From the NCBI RefSeq assembly GCF_042854845.1, contig NZ_AP031498.1, forward strand, positions 1,116,001-1,180,000: DNA of 64,000 bases. The letters are read 5' to 3'. Below, one piece after another: positions 15,902 to 25,266 of the stretch; the first letter of the stretch is position 1; each line of letters begins with the position of its first letter. The DNA comes from Maricurvus nonylphenolicus (GTDB lineage Bacteria; Pseudomonadota; Gammaproteobacteria; Pseudomonadales; Cellvibrionaceae). The position numbers were made by a program, and so were the translations under genes. The notes beneath the pieces are model-generated. The model ran no database searches. It was given only the letters and a program-made list of their open reading frames with translations, and had not been told where the DNA came from.

Positions 15902-16091
15902 GAGCAAAAGAATTCCTGCAGACGAGCAATAGCTGTAATTGCCGTTGCAGAGGATAAACCTGGCAGGGAAGCCGCTATTGGTTACAAGATCACCGGTAGT
16001 GCTGTGAAATAACCCACGGCACTGCTCGGTGATTGCGTGGTCGCATAAGAAAAATATTTTTATAAATACAATAAAATTTGAGGAGCAATCG

Positions 16092-18578
16092 ATGAGAGCA
16101 ATCGCATCTAAGTTAAACCCCCTCGCCTTGTCTGTAGCATTTATCGCTACGCCCGCCTTGGCCCAGGATTTCGTCTTGGAAGAAATCGTGGTGACTGCAC
16201 AGAAGCGTGCAGAAAGTCTGCAGGATGTTCCCATCTCGGTGTCCGCTATGAGTGGTGATAAAATTGCCGAGGCGGGTATTCCGAGCATGAATGATTTTTC
16301 TGCTTACGTACCCAACTTTAACGTTACCTCTAACGCCATTGGCGATGTGATCTCTATTCGAGGCATCCAGTCCGGTATTCTTGCCAGCATCGAGCAATCT
16401 GTAGGTACGTTTGTTGATGGTGTTTATCGTGGCCGCGGTACTCAATCACGATTCTCTTTCCTTGATGTGGGTATGATCGAAGTATTGCGTGGCCCCCAGA
16501 GTACACTGTTTGGTAAAAACACTATTGGTGGAGCCCTGAACATTACTTCCGCCGCTCCGACAGAAGAATTTCAAGCTGAGATATCAGGCCTTTACGAAGT
16601 TGAGCACGATGAAACAGAAATCAAGGGATACGTTTCTGGTCCTTTGAGCGATAGTGTTCGTGGACGCTTAGCCATTCTGGATCGCCAACTGGATGATGGC
16701 TGGATTGAGAATACTTACTACGATAGCGACGAACCTCAAACCGATGAGACCGCTGGCCGACTCTCTCTGGAATGGGATGCCTCTGATGATGTACTGGTAA
16801 AATTCAAGTATGAATATGGCGAGTGGGACAACAAACTGGGCTATGACCAAGAGATTCTAACGCCGCAGTTATCAGGCGTCCTGACAGGGTTGGGGGCAGA
16901 TACACAGCCAGGGAATTTTACAACGACTATCGGTAATAACACTGCCGGAATTGATTACGGTGCAGCGCAAACGTTCGAAGGCGACTCCCAGGAATCGGCA
17001 TTACGTATCGACTACACCCTGCCCAAGGGTACCTTGACGGCTATTGCCGGTTACTCTGAGTACGAATTTGAAAGAAACCTGGATGCCGACTTCAATGCCC
17101 TTGACGGTATGGGCTTTGAGGAGGCGGAAGACTACGAGCAGACCAGTTTGGAAGTACGTTTTGTCTCTGAATTGGGTAACGGTTTTGAGTTTATTACTGG
17201 TCTCTACTATCAGGACAGCGAACTAAATTTTGCCGGCAAGTCTAACTTTAATGTTAACTCTGCTGACCCAGATTCCTTTGGCCCGGTAGCTATTGGTGCG
17301 ATTTTGCAGGAAGCGAACGTTTTGGGCACAGCCCCTTTACTGGCACTGTTGGATGCTGACTCGAGCGGTGATTTATCTCCGGCTGAAGCCCAGGTAGCAG
17401 CGGATGCTATTGGGCAGTTTACCCGCGCCAATGTGATGGAACAGGAAACCGAAAGCTGGGCCGTCTTTACCCAAGGTACCTGGGATTTGAGTGATGAGTT
17501 GCGCCTGACACTCGGTGCCCGCTACGGTGAAGAAGAGCGTGAAGCCAAGCAGGGCGTCAACTGTGCGGACTGGGATACAACGACCACTAACAATACTGCA
17601 GCCAACTGTGGCGCTTTTTCGCTACTGCTGGCGGAATTTACCCCGCACCAGTTTAATGACTTGAGTCGCGATGAAGAGCACTGGACCTATACCGCTAATA
17701 TTCAGTGGGATCTTACTGAAGATATTATGGTCTACGCCACTATGTCCAACGGTGTGAAATCCGGTGGCTTTAACAGCTTTGCCTTGACTGACAACACTGA
17801 CGAAGCCGAGTTTGACGAGGAAAAGGTGAAGTCCTTCGAAGTGGGCGCAAAAATGAGTCTGCTAGATGGCCAAGCTGAAGTAAACTTCGCTGTATTCGAT
17901 ATGGACTACGATGATCTGCAAGCCACTATCTTTACCGGCGCTACCGGCTTTAAGGTAGAGAACGCCGCTTCCGCGAGTATTCAGGGTATTGAAATAGACG
18001 GCCGCTGGCAGCTGACTGAAGAGTTGATGCTGCGCGGTTCCCTTGGTTATGTAGACTTCGAATTTGACGAGTATGACAACGCGGGCTGTACCGCTGCACA
18101 GCGCAGTGCGCTTGGTTTTGTCGGTTTGTTTACACGTCCAGCACCAGGCACCACCGTTGGCAATGCTACTGCAGTAGGCACTAATGCTTTTGGTCAGGCT
18201 GCAACGTGTGAGCAGGATCTGAGTGGTGGAACCAGTGCCTACACGCCGGAGATCAGTGCCAGCCTGTCGTTGGAACACGAAATGGATTTAGGCAGTAGCC
18301 TGTTCCTGCGTACTGTTGCGGACGTCAACTATATGGACGATCACCACACCGCACAGGATAACGATGAGCTGGTATATCAGGACGCTTATGCCACCGTAAA
18401 CTTGACTGTTACCTTGGGCGCTCAGGATGACAAGTGGGATATCTCTCTGGTCGGCCGCAATCTGACCGACGAGGAATTCATAACTTACTCCAATGATATG
18501 CCGTTGTTTGCCGGCAGCCAGCAGGTGAGTTGGTCGCGTGGGGCCAACTATGCCATCCGCGGTCGTTTGAAGTACTAA
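16092..18578 (+). CDS. TonB-dependent receptor 2 (with EF-hand-like loop)
   Basis: 828 residues from ATG 16092, preceded by GAGGAGC; the frame is open from 16029 but lacks a ribosome site there. Signal peptide to about residue 24 (ATPALA), then the TonB-box region LEEIVVTAQKRAESLQDVP, plug domain with IEVLRGPQSTLFGKN, and a beta-barrel ending AIRGRLKY. In an extracellular-loop position, residues 421-432 (17352-17387) read D-A-D-S-S-G-D-L-S-P-A-E, a canonical EF-hand calcium loop. The receptor lies between an SDR and a secreted lipase with its foldase; a fatty-acid, sterol or other hydrophobic ligand is plausible but unproven. Confidence 0.95.
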   Translation: MRAIASKLNPLALSVAFIATPALAQDFVLEEIVVTAQKRAESLQDVPISVSAMSGDKIAEAGIPSMNDFSAYVPNFNVTSNAIGDVISIRGIQSGILASIEQSVGTFVDGVYRGRGTQSRFSFLDVGMIEVLRGPQSTLFGKNTIGGALNITSAAPTEEFQAEISGLYEVEHDETEIKGYVSGPLSDSVRGRLAILDRQLDDGWIENTYYDSDEPQTDETAGRLSLEWDASDDVLVKFKYEYGEWDNKLGYDQEILTPQLSGVLTGLGADTQPGNFTTTIGNNTAGIDYGAAQTFEGDSQESALRIDYTLPKGTLTAIAGYSEYEFERNLDADFNALDGMGFEEAEDYEQTSLEVRFVSELGNGFEFITGLYYQDSELNFAGKSNFNVNSADPDSFGPVAIGAILQEANVLGTAPLLALLDADSSGDLSPAEAQVAADAIGQFTRANVMEQETESWAVFTQGTWDLSDELRLTLGARYGEEEREAKQGVNCADWDTTTTNNTAANCGAFSLLLAEFTPHQFNDLSRDEEHWTYTANIQWDLTEDIMVYATMSNGVKSGGFNSFALTDNTDEAEFDEEKVKSFEVGAKMSLLDGQAEVNFAVFDMDYDDLQATIFTGATGFKVENAASASIQGIEIDGRWQLTEELMLRGSLGYVDFEFDEYDNAGCTAAQRSALGFVGLFTRPAPGTTVGNATAVGTNAFGQAATCEQDLSGGTSAYTPEISASLSLEHEMDLGSSLFLRTVADVNYMDDHHTAQDNDELVYQDAYATVNLTVTLGAQDDKWDISLVGRNLTDEEFITYSNDMPLFAGSQQVSWSRGANYAIRGRLKY

Positions 18579-18733
18579 CGGCTTTTTTAACGCTTTGAGA
18601 GTTACGTTAGATACCCATGGTGTCTAGCGTAACACTTGAAAACCCAATCGCAGTATCTCTCCTTAATGGGCTCGAGCAGTTGAAGCGGGCTCATCTTTTT
18701 ACCAATAACATCAATAATAATTAGGTGCCCATT

Positions 18734-19708
18734 ATGAAAATAAAAGAAAGTCTGCGCTCTGTAAAACGCATTGTTACTTCTGTTATCAGCATTAGCTGCT
18801 TGCTGATCGCCAGCCATGGTAATGCATGGTTTTTCAGCTACACCGGTTATACCGAAACCCGATATCCGATTGTCTTAGTACACGGTTTTGGTGGTTTTGA
18901 TTCGATTGGTGATCTCTTGGATTACTTCCATAAAATCAGTTACAACCTAGAAAGATCTGGTGCCACTGTCTATACAGCACAACTTTCTCCGTTTAATGAT
19001 AGCGAAGTGACAGGCCAACAGTTGGCAGACTATTTAGTGAATCACATTCCTGCTGAAAAGGTGAATCTCTTTGCTCACAGCCAAGGGGCGCCTACAGCAC
19101 GTGTCGCGGCAACTTTTGCACCTGATCGTATTGCTTCCATTACATCAATTGATGGGGCCAACAAAGGCTCACCTGTATTAGATATATTACACGGCCTTAT
19201 CCCCCCAGGGTCACACTTGGCAAGTGTAGCAGGCCCCGTCTTAGACGGCCTTGGCAGTTTATTGGCCCTAGTGTCTGGCGGCGATGCTAAAGCTGAGCAG
19301 GATGCGCTGGCGGGAATCGAATCTTTAACTATAGCTGGTGCGGCTGATCTGAATACGCGTCATGGGTGGGGAGTAAATACCCAAAGTGCCTGTGGCAAGT
19401 CGCAGGAAAATATCGATGTCTTTGGTCATAACATCAAGATGTATTCCTGGGTTGGAACCGATGCAACTACAAATGTTTTCGATATCAGTGATGCTTTGCT
19501 GAAACTTACCAGCTTGGCATTTAATGGTGAAGCTAATGATGGGCTGATTAGCCAGTGTTCACAGTATATGGGGCAGGTTATTTACGATAATAGACACATG
19601 AATCACCTTGATGCAGCTAACCAGGTATTAGGGGTTAGCTCCCTCTGGTTAGACCCCGTGTCACTCTATCGGGCACATGCCAATCGCTTAAAAAGTAAAA
19701 ATCTCTAA
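18734..19708 (+). CDS. lipA: Secreted triacylglycerol lipase, family I
   Basis: 324 residues from ATG 18734. Signal peptide to about residue 31. Features of Pseudomonas-type lipases are all present: oxyanion region VHGFGG (49-54), nucleophile Ser116 in AHSQG, catalytic Asp269 in GEANDGLIS, catalytic His291 in MNHLD, and the cysteine pair Cys220 and Cys275, which forms a disulfide in relatives. It hydrolyses long-chain triglycerides outside the cell and is normally exported by Sec and then type II secretion. The foldase gene follows after 55 bases, as in lipA-lifO operons. The usual GHSHG is AHSQG here. Confidence 0.93.
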   Translation: MKIKESLRSVKRIVTSVISISCLLIASHGNAWFFSYTGYTETRYPIVLVHGFGGFDSIGDLLDYFHKISYNLERSGATVYTAQLSPFNDSEVTGQQLADYLVNHIPAEKVNLFAHSQGAPTARVAATFAPDRIASITSIDGANKGSPVLDILHGLIPPGSHLASVAGPVLDGLGSLLALVSGGDAKAEQDALAGIESLTIAGAADLNTRHGWGVNTQSACGKSQENIDVFGHNIKMYSWVGTDATTNVFDISDALLKLTSLAFNGEANDGLISQCSQYMGQVIYDNRHMNHLDAANQVLGVSSLWLDPVSLYRAHANRLKSKNL

Positions 19709-19763
19709 ATTTTCACCCATAACGGGCAGTTAATACTGTCCGTTACTCGATCTGGTTATTGTG

Positions 19764-20786
19764 ATGCCTAAGAAAATATTTATATTCTTTACGTTAGTTA
19801 TCACCGCTAGCGGTGCCATATTCTATTTTCAATATCCACAGAAAGAGGTTGGCAGCACGCCTTATATCGTCAAGCCGATAATTCCCTCACTCGATGGGTT
19901 AACTAAACCGAAGTTACAAAGTGTTAAACAGGAGGGAAGTCCGTCAGAGATTACACGGCAAGATGTGGAAACTTGGGCAGGTACGGAGATAGATGGTGAG
20001 CTTAAAGTTGATGAAAACGGTCAGTTAATTATTGATCGCCAGTTACGGGATTATTTTGATTATATGTTAAGTGCCGTTGGCGATCTGGAACCCCAAGCTG
20101 TATTTAACATTATGTCAGCTTATGCACATCAGCAGATACCTGCTCCAGCAGTTGAAGAAATGATGGCTTTGCTGGATGATTACCTGGCCTTCAAGGAAAG
20201 TGCCCTGATCTTACGTTCGACACGTCTTATTGCCCACACAGAACAGACGCCTGCTTATCATTACAGAATATTGCAAGATACATTTGAAGAGCTAAAACTA
20301 CTGCGTCGTACTCATATGTCAGTGGAAGCGGTTGGCGCTTTTTTTGCCGACGAAGAGATATACACTGAGTACAGTTTAGAAAAAATTCGGATTAGCCAAA
20401 CAGCAGATTTGTCACCAGAACAAAAACAGCAGAAATTGAGTGAGTTGGTTTGGATACTTCCACAGGAGATTCAAGAGTCGATTATTCGCAAGCAACGACA
20501 CCAGCAGAATGTAGAAAAATCTGAGTCCGTCATAAAGTCCTCCCTATCTGAACTTGAAAAGCGCCATCAGTTATCACAACTATATCCTGAAACTGTGACC
20601 GAGCGAATCATGCAGCACCAAAGCAATAAGGCCAATCTACGTCAGCGGTTTGATCGCTATCAGCAGGAAAGACAGGTGTTGCAATCACGCCATGCCAGTA
20701 ATGATGAGTTACAGGCCCTGTTATTGCGTTACTTCCCTACGGCGCAGGAACAGGCCATTGCCAGAACCTTTATTGCCCAGCAATGA
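19764..20786 (+). CDS. lifO: Lipase-specific foldase (lipase chaperone)
   Basis: 340 residues. An N-terminal membrane anchor (about 5-22) is followed by a variable linker and the helical foldase domain. The family motif RxxFDYxLSAxG is present as R95-D-Y-F-D-Y-M-L-S-A-V-G. It folds the lipase in the periplasm before export, and remains attached to the inner membrane. The gene follows lipA on the same strand. A GTG immediately precedes the ATG, so 19761 is an alternative start. Confidence 0.93.
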   Translation: MPKKIFIFFTLVITASGAIFYFQYPQKEVGSTPYIVKPIIPSLDGLTKPKLQSVKQEGSPSEITRQDVETWAGTEIDGELKVDENGQLIIDRQLRDYFDYMLSAVGDLEPQAVFNIMSAYAHQQIPAPAVEEMMALLDDYLAFKESALILRSTRLIAHTEQTPAYHYRILQDTFEELKLLRRTHMSVEAVGAFFADEEIYTEYSLEKIRISQTADLSPEQKQQKLSELVWILPQEIQESIIRKQRHQQNVEKSESVIKSSLSELEKRHQLSQLYPETVTERIMQHQSNKANLRQRFDRYQQERQVLQSRHASNDELQALLLRYFPTAQEQAIARTFIAQQ

Positions 20787-20886
20787 TTGTGCGTTTTGTC
20801 CGCAGATCTTACGCTATTCTCAGTCCTTTACACCTGGGATGTGGCGTGGAAAATCTTTGGGGGCTGACCTTAAAGTCGTCCTCAAA

Positions 20887-21630
20887 CTATCCCTGCAAAG
20901 CGAGTATACGCAGTTCATCTGCAAACAATGACTTCTTAATGTCTTGCCAAATATCCTTGTAATCATTGGAACCTGAAAGCGGTTTCCAGCCAAGGCCATC
21001 CATATATGTATTTGCCAGCCAGAATATATCCGTCTCCAGTTGTGCCCTTGCGTTAGGGCCAATATTTCTTTGGTCTTCATGAACGGCTAAGGCGTAACTT
21101 GTTACGCCAAATTCTGACGACCAGGAGCAATTGGCAATTCGTGAAGGCGAATGATCGGCAGGGCAGGTTAAATCACCGTCTTCGATGGCATCGGCAACAA
21201 AGGTTTTAGATAGCTTCTTGAATTCGTTGAGGATCTTTATTCCGTGTGCGAGTCGTCTCTGTGAGGCTTTTTCTCTCACTGCGGGGCTTATCGCTTGCAG
21301 TTCACAAAAGAAATGCACGGGATAGAGTTGACCATAGATATGGTATGCGAAGGCTCTGGCCAGGTTTCGTGCTCTCGAGTTGCCGTGATACTGACGTGCT
21401 CTGTGCATAAACTCCAGCAAGGTCGTGGCGCCATCATTTGTGATAGCAAGCATCACTTCTTCCGTTGAGTTAAATAGCTTGTATACGCTGCCTTTGGAAT
21501 AAGGGACCTTTGCTACGATTTTATCCATCGTCAGCCCTGAGAAGCCTTCTTCCTCGATAATGTCACAGGCTATTTTGATTATCAGCGCTTCACGCTCAGC
21601 CAATTCTTCCTGGCCTAGTATCTTTGGCAT
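20887..21630 (-). CDS. TetR/AcrR family transcriptional regulator
   Basis: 247 residues. N-terminal helix-turn-helix domain (about 10-58) with GLTMDKIVAKVPYSKGSVYKLF. The C-terminal ligand domain is not assignable. It is convergent with the lipase foldase and divergent from the NTF2-like gene at 21758. The gap holds the perfect 13-bp palindrome TGACGAATCGTCA at 21653-21665, 22 bases before the start codon, which is the likely operator for autoregulation. Confidence 0.9.
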   Translation of the reverse strand: MPKILGQEELAEREALIIKIACDIIEEEGFSGLTMDKIVAKVPYSKGSVYKLFNSTEEVMLAITNDGATTLLEFMHRARQYHGNSRARNLARAFAYHIYGQLYPVHFFCELQAISPAVREKASQRRLAHGIKILNEFKKLSKTFVADAIEDGDLTCPADHSPSRIANCSWSSEFGVTSYALAVHEDQRNIGPNARAQLETDIFWLANTYMDGLGWKPLSGSNDYKDIWQDIKKSLFADELRILALQG

Positions 21631-21652
21631 TTAAAGTCTCTTGATTTTATTG

Positions 21653-21665
21653 TGACGAATCGTCA
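21653..21665. promoter_or_regulatory. Candidate TetR operator
   Basis: TGACGA-A-TCGTCA is a perfect palindrome around one central base, in the 127-base gap between the divergent TetR and NTF2-like genes. Position and size fit a TetR site controlling both. Confidence 0.6.
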
Positions 21666-21757
21666 TTATAAGGCTAGAGGCTGATCATTTAAAGAGTGGG
21701 TTCTATATTTACCTGCTAATTGAATGTTCTTTTATAACTAAATCATAGGTTGGATGT

Positions 21758-22120
21758 ATGAAAGATTACCCCGAAGCACTGGATCATATGTTGGCGGCAT
21801 GGAATGAACCCGATGCTAGTCTTGTTCGTGGTCACCTTGATAAGGCGCTGAGCTCGAATGTCCGTTTTGTAGATCCGTCTATTGATGTTAGTGGTATTGA
21901 TGGATTTGAGAAAAATGTTCACGAAGTTAAAGCCAATATCCCAGGGGCTGTTTATTCTCGGGCCAGTGGCGTGGATTCCCAGCATAATTTTCATCGTTAC
22001 CATTGGGAAATCCATCAAGACGGGAAGTTGCTGCTCTCTGGCTTTGATGTAACAGAAACGGATGATGAAGATCGCGTGTCTTGTGTTATAGGTTTTTTTG
22101 GGGAAATTCCACAGGATTGA
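21758..22120 (+). CDS. SnoaL/NTF2-like family protein
   Basis: 120 residues. The start, ALDHMLAAWNEPDASLVRGHLDKALSS-type helices, then NVRFVDPSIDVSGIDGFEKNV and strands such as RYHWEIHQDGKLLLSGFDV, are typical of SnoaL-like cone folds. Such proteins include small isomerases, hydrolases and binding proteins. It is divergent from the TetR gene and followed by a strong terminator at 22127-22159, so it is a single-gene unit under TetR control. Activity unknown. Confidence 0.8.
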   Translation: MKDYPEALDHMLAAWNEPDASLVRGHLDKALSSNVRFVDPSIDVSGIDGFEKNVHEVKANIPGAVYSRASGVDSQHNFHRYHWEIHQDGKLLLSGFDVTETDDEDRVSCVIGFFGEIPQD

Positions 22121-22126
22121 TTATTT

Positions 22127-22159
22127 GGAGGCTGACCCTGGGGTCAGCTTCCGTTTTTT
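22127..22159 (+). terminator. Rho-independent terminator
   Basis: GGAGGCTGACCC-TG-GGGTCAGCTTCC pairs at 11 of 12 positions, followed by GTTTTTT. It lies 7 bases after the NTF2-like stop codon. Confidence 0.9.
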
Positions 22160-22247
22160 AGAGTAGTAAGGAGCTGTTACAATAAGTCCCAGGTGACGCC
22201 TTGCCGCGTAGTTTGGCTTGGCTTATTTTTTCAGGGAATGACAATGT

Positions 22248-22658
22248 ATGAAAGTAAGATTAGCTGTCCTCTTTAGTGTCCTTTTTGTATCTCAAATAGC
22301 CTCTGCTAGCTCTTCACAAGGCGTTTTACAGATAAGCAATGTCTTATTCAAAGATAAACCGATTTTCTGTGAGGAAGATATTTTAACCCCGGATAAAAGT
22401 GATTTCGATATAGTTGATTATGATCTAATGAGCTCAGAAGGCGGTGAGCGTTACGCGATTATCAATATTGAGAATACATCTTCAGGTCAGCGAATACTTA
22501 GGCGCGAAAATCTGGTGGCTGTATTCGCCAACTGTACGAGTCGATATCCAGAGGTGCTTGATCAGACTTTATCGGGAAATGAAATGCTTACCAAATCAAT
22601 CTATTTTGGGAAAAACAAGTTTCCCATTATTAAAGTTATAAGCAACAGTGACATGTGA
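22248..22658 (+). CDS. Secreted protein of unknown function
   Basis: 136 residues. A Sec signal peptide ends near residue 20 (QIASA). The mature part has three cysteines and looks beta-rich, with a possible FixG/DUF-like binding fold (IINIENTSSGQRIL, LVAVFANC), but I do not recognise a family. It is a stand-alone gene between two terminators. Location is most likely periplasmic. Confidence 0.65.
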   Translation: MKVRLAVLFSVLFVSQIASASSSQGVLQISNVLFKDKPIFCEEDILTPDKSDFDIVDYDLMSSEGGERYAIINIENTSSGQRILRRENLVAVFANCTSRYPEVLDQTLSGNEMLTKSIYFGKNKFPIIKVISNSDM

Positions 22659-22717
22659 AGCGATTCAGGCAAAGTAACATCAAACTATGATTTAGTGAAT
22701 TTCTTGGGTCTGATCCT

Positions 22718-22734
22718 CGGGGTAACCCCGTTTT
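22718..22734 (+). terminator. Weak Rho-independent terminator
   Basis: CGGGG-TAA-CCCCG gives a 5-bp GC stem followed by TTTT, 60 bases after the stop of the secreted-protein gene. Confidence 0.5.
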
Positions 22735-22824
22735 CGCCAGCAACGCTACTATAGGGAATAGCTATTTAATATTGTTGATAGCCTATTAACGGCTAAACTA
22801 TTTATTTTATAAAACGAGTAACCT

Positions 22825-23628
22825 ATGCATAGACTCGACAAGAAAATTGCACTAGTAACCGGTGCAGCAAAAGGCATTGGCAAAGCGATTGCTGAGCTTT
22901 TTGCAGCAGAGGGCGCCACAGTTATTCTCAGCGATATTGATGATGCTTTGGGTAACCAGGTTTGTTCAGACATAGGTGGAAGTGCTGAGTATATAAACCT
23001 GGACGTAGCGTCAGAGTCTGCTTGGGAGAAGGCTAGTGGGTATATAGTGAATAAGCACGGCCGGCTTGATGTCTTGGTAAATAATGCCGGTATAACGGGG
23101 TTTCTGGAATCAGAAGGGCCCTTTGATCCAGAAAACTTTAATACCGAAAGCTGGCACAAAGTACATCAAGTCAATATGGATGGTGTGGCATTTGGGTGTA
23201 AGGCGGCAATAAAGCTTATGAAGTCTTCTCCATCAGCCAGTATTGTTAATATATCTTCAAGATCGGGAATGGTAGGTATTCCCGGTGCCGCTGCCTACGC
23301 ATCAAGTAAAGCGGCAATACGTAACCATTCTAAGACGGTTGCTTTGTACTGCGCGCAAAGCGGGTACCCTATCCGATGTAATTCCATTCACCCTGGGGCT
23401 ATCCTTACGCCATTATGGGATGCAATGCTTGGCGAGGGTGAGGAAAGGGAGTCGTCGATTGAAGCTATTGCGCAAGATATCCCTATTGGCACAATGGGGG
23501 AGCCAGAAGACGTTGCTTATGCTGCTCTTTATTTGGCGTCAGATGAGTCCAAGTATGTCACAGGTATCGAGCTTGTTGTAGACGGGGGTATTTTGGCGGG
23601 TAGTACAGCATCCCCGTCTCGTAAGTAA
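22825..23628 (+). CDS. SDR family NAD(P)-dependent oxidoreductase
   Basis: 267 residues. Classical SDR: TGAAKGIGKA (13-22) for nucleotide binding, NNAG (about 89-92), catalytic Ser in NISSRSG, and YASSKAA giving Tyr and Lys. An Asp after strand 2 (LSDIDD) suggests NAD+ rather than NADP+. The sequence around GMVGIPGAAAYASSK and the C-terminal GIELVVDGG resemble bacterial hydroxysteroid or cyclohexanol dehydrogenases. It probably oxidises a secondary alcohol. Genes downstream on the same strand may form a loose operon. Confidence 0.92.
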   Translation: MHRLDKKIALVTGAAKGIGKAIAELFAAEGATVILSDIDDALGNQVCSDIGGSAEYINLDVASESAWEKASGYIVNKHGRLDVLVNNAGITGFLESEGPFDPENFNTESWHKVHQVNMDGVAFGCKAAIKLMKSSPSASIVNISSRSGMVGIPGAAAYASSKAAIRNHSKTVALYCAQSGYPIRCNSIHPGAILTPLWDAMLGEGEERESSIEAIAQDIPIGTMGEPEDVAYAALYLASDESKYVTGIELVVDGGILAGSTASPSRK

Positions 23629-23677
23629 TGTTGGTCGTGTCTGAAGGTTATCTACGTTTAGTTGCAGAGGGAAGGCT

Positions 23678-24067
23678 GTGAAGAAAAGTATTCATTATCT
23701 TTTGGTATCAATGTTGGTTCTAGTCGGCAGCTCGGCCTCTTATGCTGAAGAGGTATTCAGGCTGAGGATGTTTTTTGGTTTGTCTCTTCCGGGTGGTGGT
23801 GCAGTCTCTTTAGCGGAGTGGCAGTCTTTTCAGCAAGAAGAGATCGTAAAGGTTTTCGATGGATTCAATGTCGTAGATTCTGTTGGTTATTATAAAGGCA
23901 AGCCTGAACGCTCGAAAATAGTCACGGTGATTGTTGAATCTAAGGATATTGCAAAAGCCAATGCGTTAGCCTCCCTATATGCAAAGAGGTTTAAGCAAGA
24001 CTCGGTAATGATTGTTAAGGTACCTGTTTTGGAGTGGAGCTTTATTGGTCCTGACGGCCAAAACTAA
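23678..24067 (+). CDS. DUF3574 family secreted protein
   Basis: 129 residues from GTG 23678, supported by GAGGGAAGG just upstream. Signal peptide to about residue 23. The mature sequence FRLRMFFGLSLPGGG-like start, then VSLAEWQSFQQEEI and a GFNVVDSVGYY segment, matches DUF3574, a small periplasmic family of unknown function (typical: F-G-L-S-x-P-G-G, then W-x-x-F and F-x-x-G-x-T-V). It lies 49 bases after the SDR gene. Confidence 0.82.
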   Translation: MKKSIHYLLVSMLVLVGSSASYAEEVFRLRMFFGLSLPGGGAVSLAEWQSFQQEEIVKVFDGFNVVDSVGYYKGKPERSKIVTVIVESKDIAKANALASLYAKRFKQDSVMIVKVPVLEWSFIGPDGQN

Positions 24068-24102
24068 GCTAACACCTTAGCGACCAGATTGGGTTGGAAA
24101 TA

Positions 24103-24414
24103 ATGCCAAATATATTCGGTTCTATCCCTGCAGAGCTGCCACATGAGTTTTTTGAAGACATAGTTAAAACGGACAATCTTAGGATTGAGCGCATAGTTTC
24201 TAAAGGCCATACATCCCCTGATACTGGCTGGTATGATCAGGCTGAAAATGAGTGGGTTATAGTGTTATCAGGTTATGGTGTTATTGAATATGAGGATGGT
24301 ACCAGGGTTACCCTTACATCTGGTGACTATGTGAATATCAAGGCGCATAAAAAGCACCGCGTTGTGGAAACATCGAAAGATGAAGCGACGCTTTGGTTGG
24401 CGATTTTCTACTGA
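24103..24414 (+). CDS. Cupin domain protein
   Basis: 103 residues from ATG 24103 (the frame opens with TTG at 24094). A single cupin barrel: ENEWVIVLSGYGVIEYEDG as motif 1 and LTSGDYVNIKAHKKHRV as motif 2, with His residues near 83 and 85 as possible metal ligands. The usual HxH of motif 1 is missing, so a classical metal site is doubtful. Function unknown; 35 bases downstream of the DUF3574 gene. Confidence 0.82.
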   Translation: MPNIFGSIPAELPHEFFEDIVKTDNLRIERIVSKGHTSPDTGWYDQAENEWVIVLSGYGVIEYEDGTRVTLTSGDYVNIKAHKKHRVVETSKDEATLWLAIFY

Positions 24415-24478
24415 GTACTCTGGCTATAACTTCGACTTAATGTTTAACTAGCTCTAACGCTATTAAGTTTCATTAGAC

Positions 24479-25159
24479 ATGTTCTACCTTATACTTGCTG
24501 TCATTATAGTCCTTATCATCTTCGGCCCCCGTCTATGGGTCAACTACGCCATCCGCAAGCACAACAAACCCATTGAAGAAATGCCAGGTACAGGCGCAGA
24601 GCTGGCCGAACACCTGATTGAACGGTTTAAACTGGAAGGCGTGACCGTTAAAAAGACCGCAAAAGATGAAGACTATTACTCTCCTACTGAGAAAATTGTC
24701 GGCCTATCGCCCGAGGTCTACGACGGCAAATCCATCTCTGCCATCGCTATTGCGGCCCATGAAGTCGGGCATGCGATTCAATATATTAAACAAGAGCCCG
24801 TAAGCCGATTACGTGATAAGTATACAGGCAGGGCTGTGGCGGCCCAGAATTTCGGCATTATCATTTTATCGCTATCCCCGCTTTTGGGGGGCATGGCAAG
24901 AACTCCGGTTGTGATCGGCATACTCGCGTTGGCGGGTATATTGGCCATGTTATCTTCCGTTGTGTTGCATGCGTTGATTCTGCCGGAGGAATACGATGCC
25001 AGCTTTGGCAAGGCGCTGCCCATCTTAAATGAGGGTTATCTGCCCCCTGAGCATATGCCTGCCGCCCGCCAGGTACTCAAGGCCTGTGCCCTTACCTATG
25101 TCGCCGGTGCCCTGGCGGATATTTTGAGCGTTTGGCGCTGGCTCGCCATATTGAGGTAA
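24479..25159 (+). CDS. Zinc metallopeptidase, YugP family
   Basis: 226 residues. N-terminal membrane segment (1-20), then the zinc motif H94-E-V-G-H98 in AAHEVGHAIQ, two central hydrophobic segments (about 122-145 and 147-168), and a final hydrophobic stretch. This is the layout of the neutral zinc metallopeptidase family that includes Bacillus YugP. Substrate unknown; membrane-bound. Confidence 0.9.
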   Translation: MFYLILAVIIVLIIFGPRLWVNYAIRKHNKPIEEMPGTGAELAEHLIERFKLEGVTVKKTAKDEDYYSPTEKIVGLSPEVYDGKSISAIAIAAHEVGHAIQYIKQEPVSRLRDKYTGRAVAAQNFGIIILSLSPLLGGMARTPVVIGILALAGILAMLSSVVLHALILPEEYDASFGKALPILNEGYLPPEHMPAARQVLKACALTYVAGALADILSVWRWLAILR

Positions 25160-25266
25160 TTTTTAAAAGCTCCCGGGCTGCTTGACGGCCGTGGTTATCT
25201 TGTCTAATCCCTATTAGTGAATTCGAATTATTCTTCTCTCGAGTATATGCCGTGTAAGGAGCTTGT

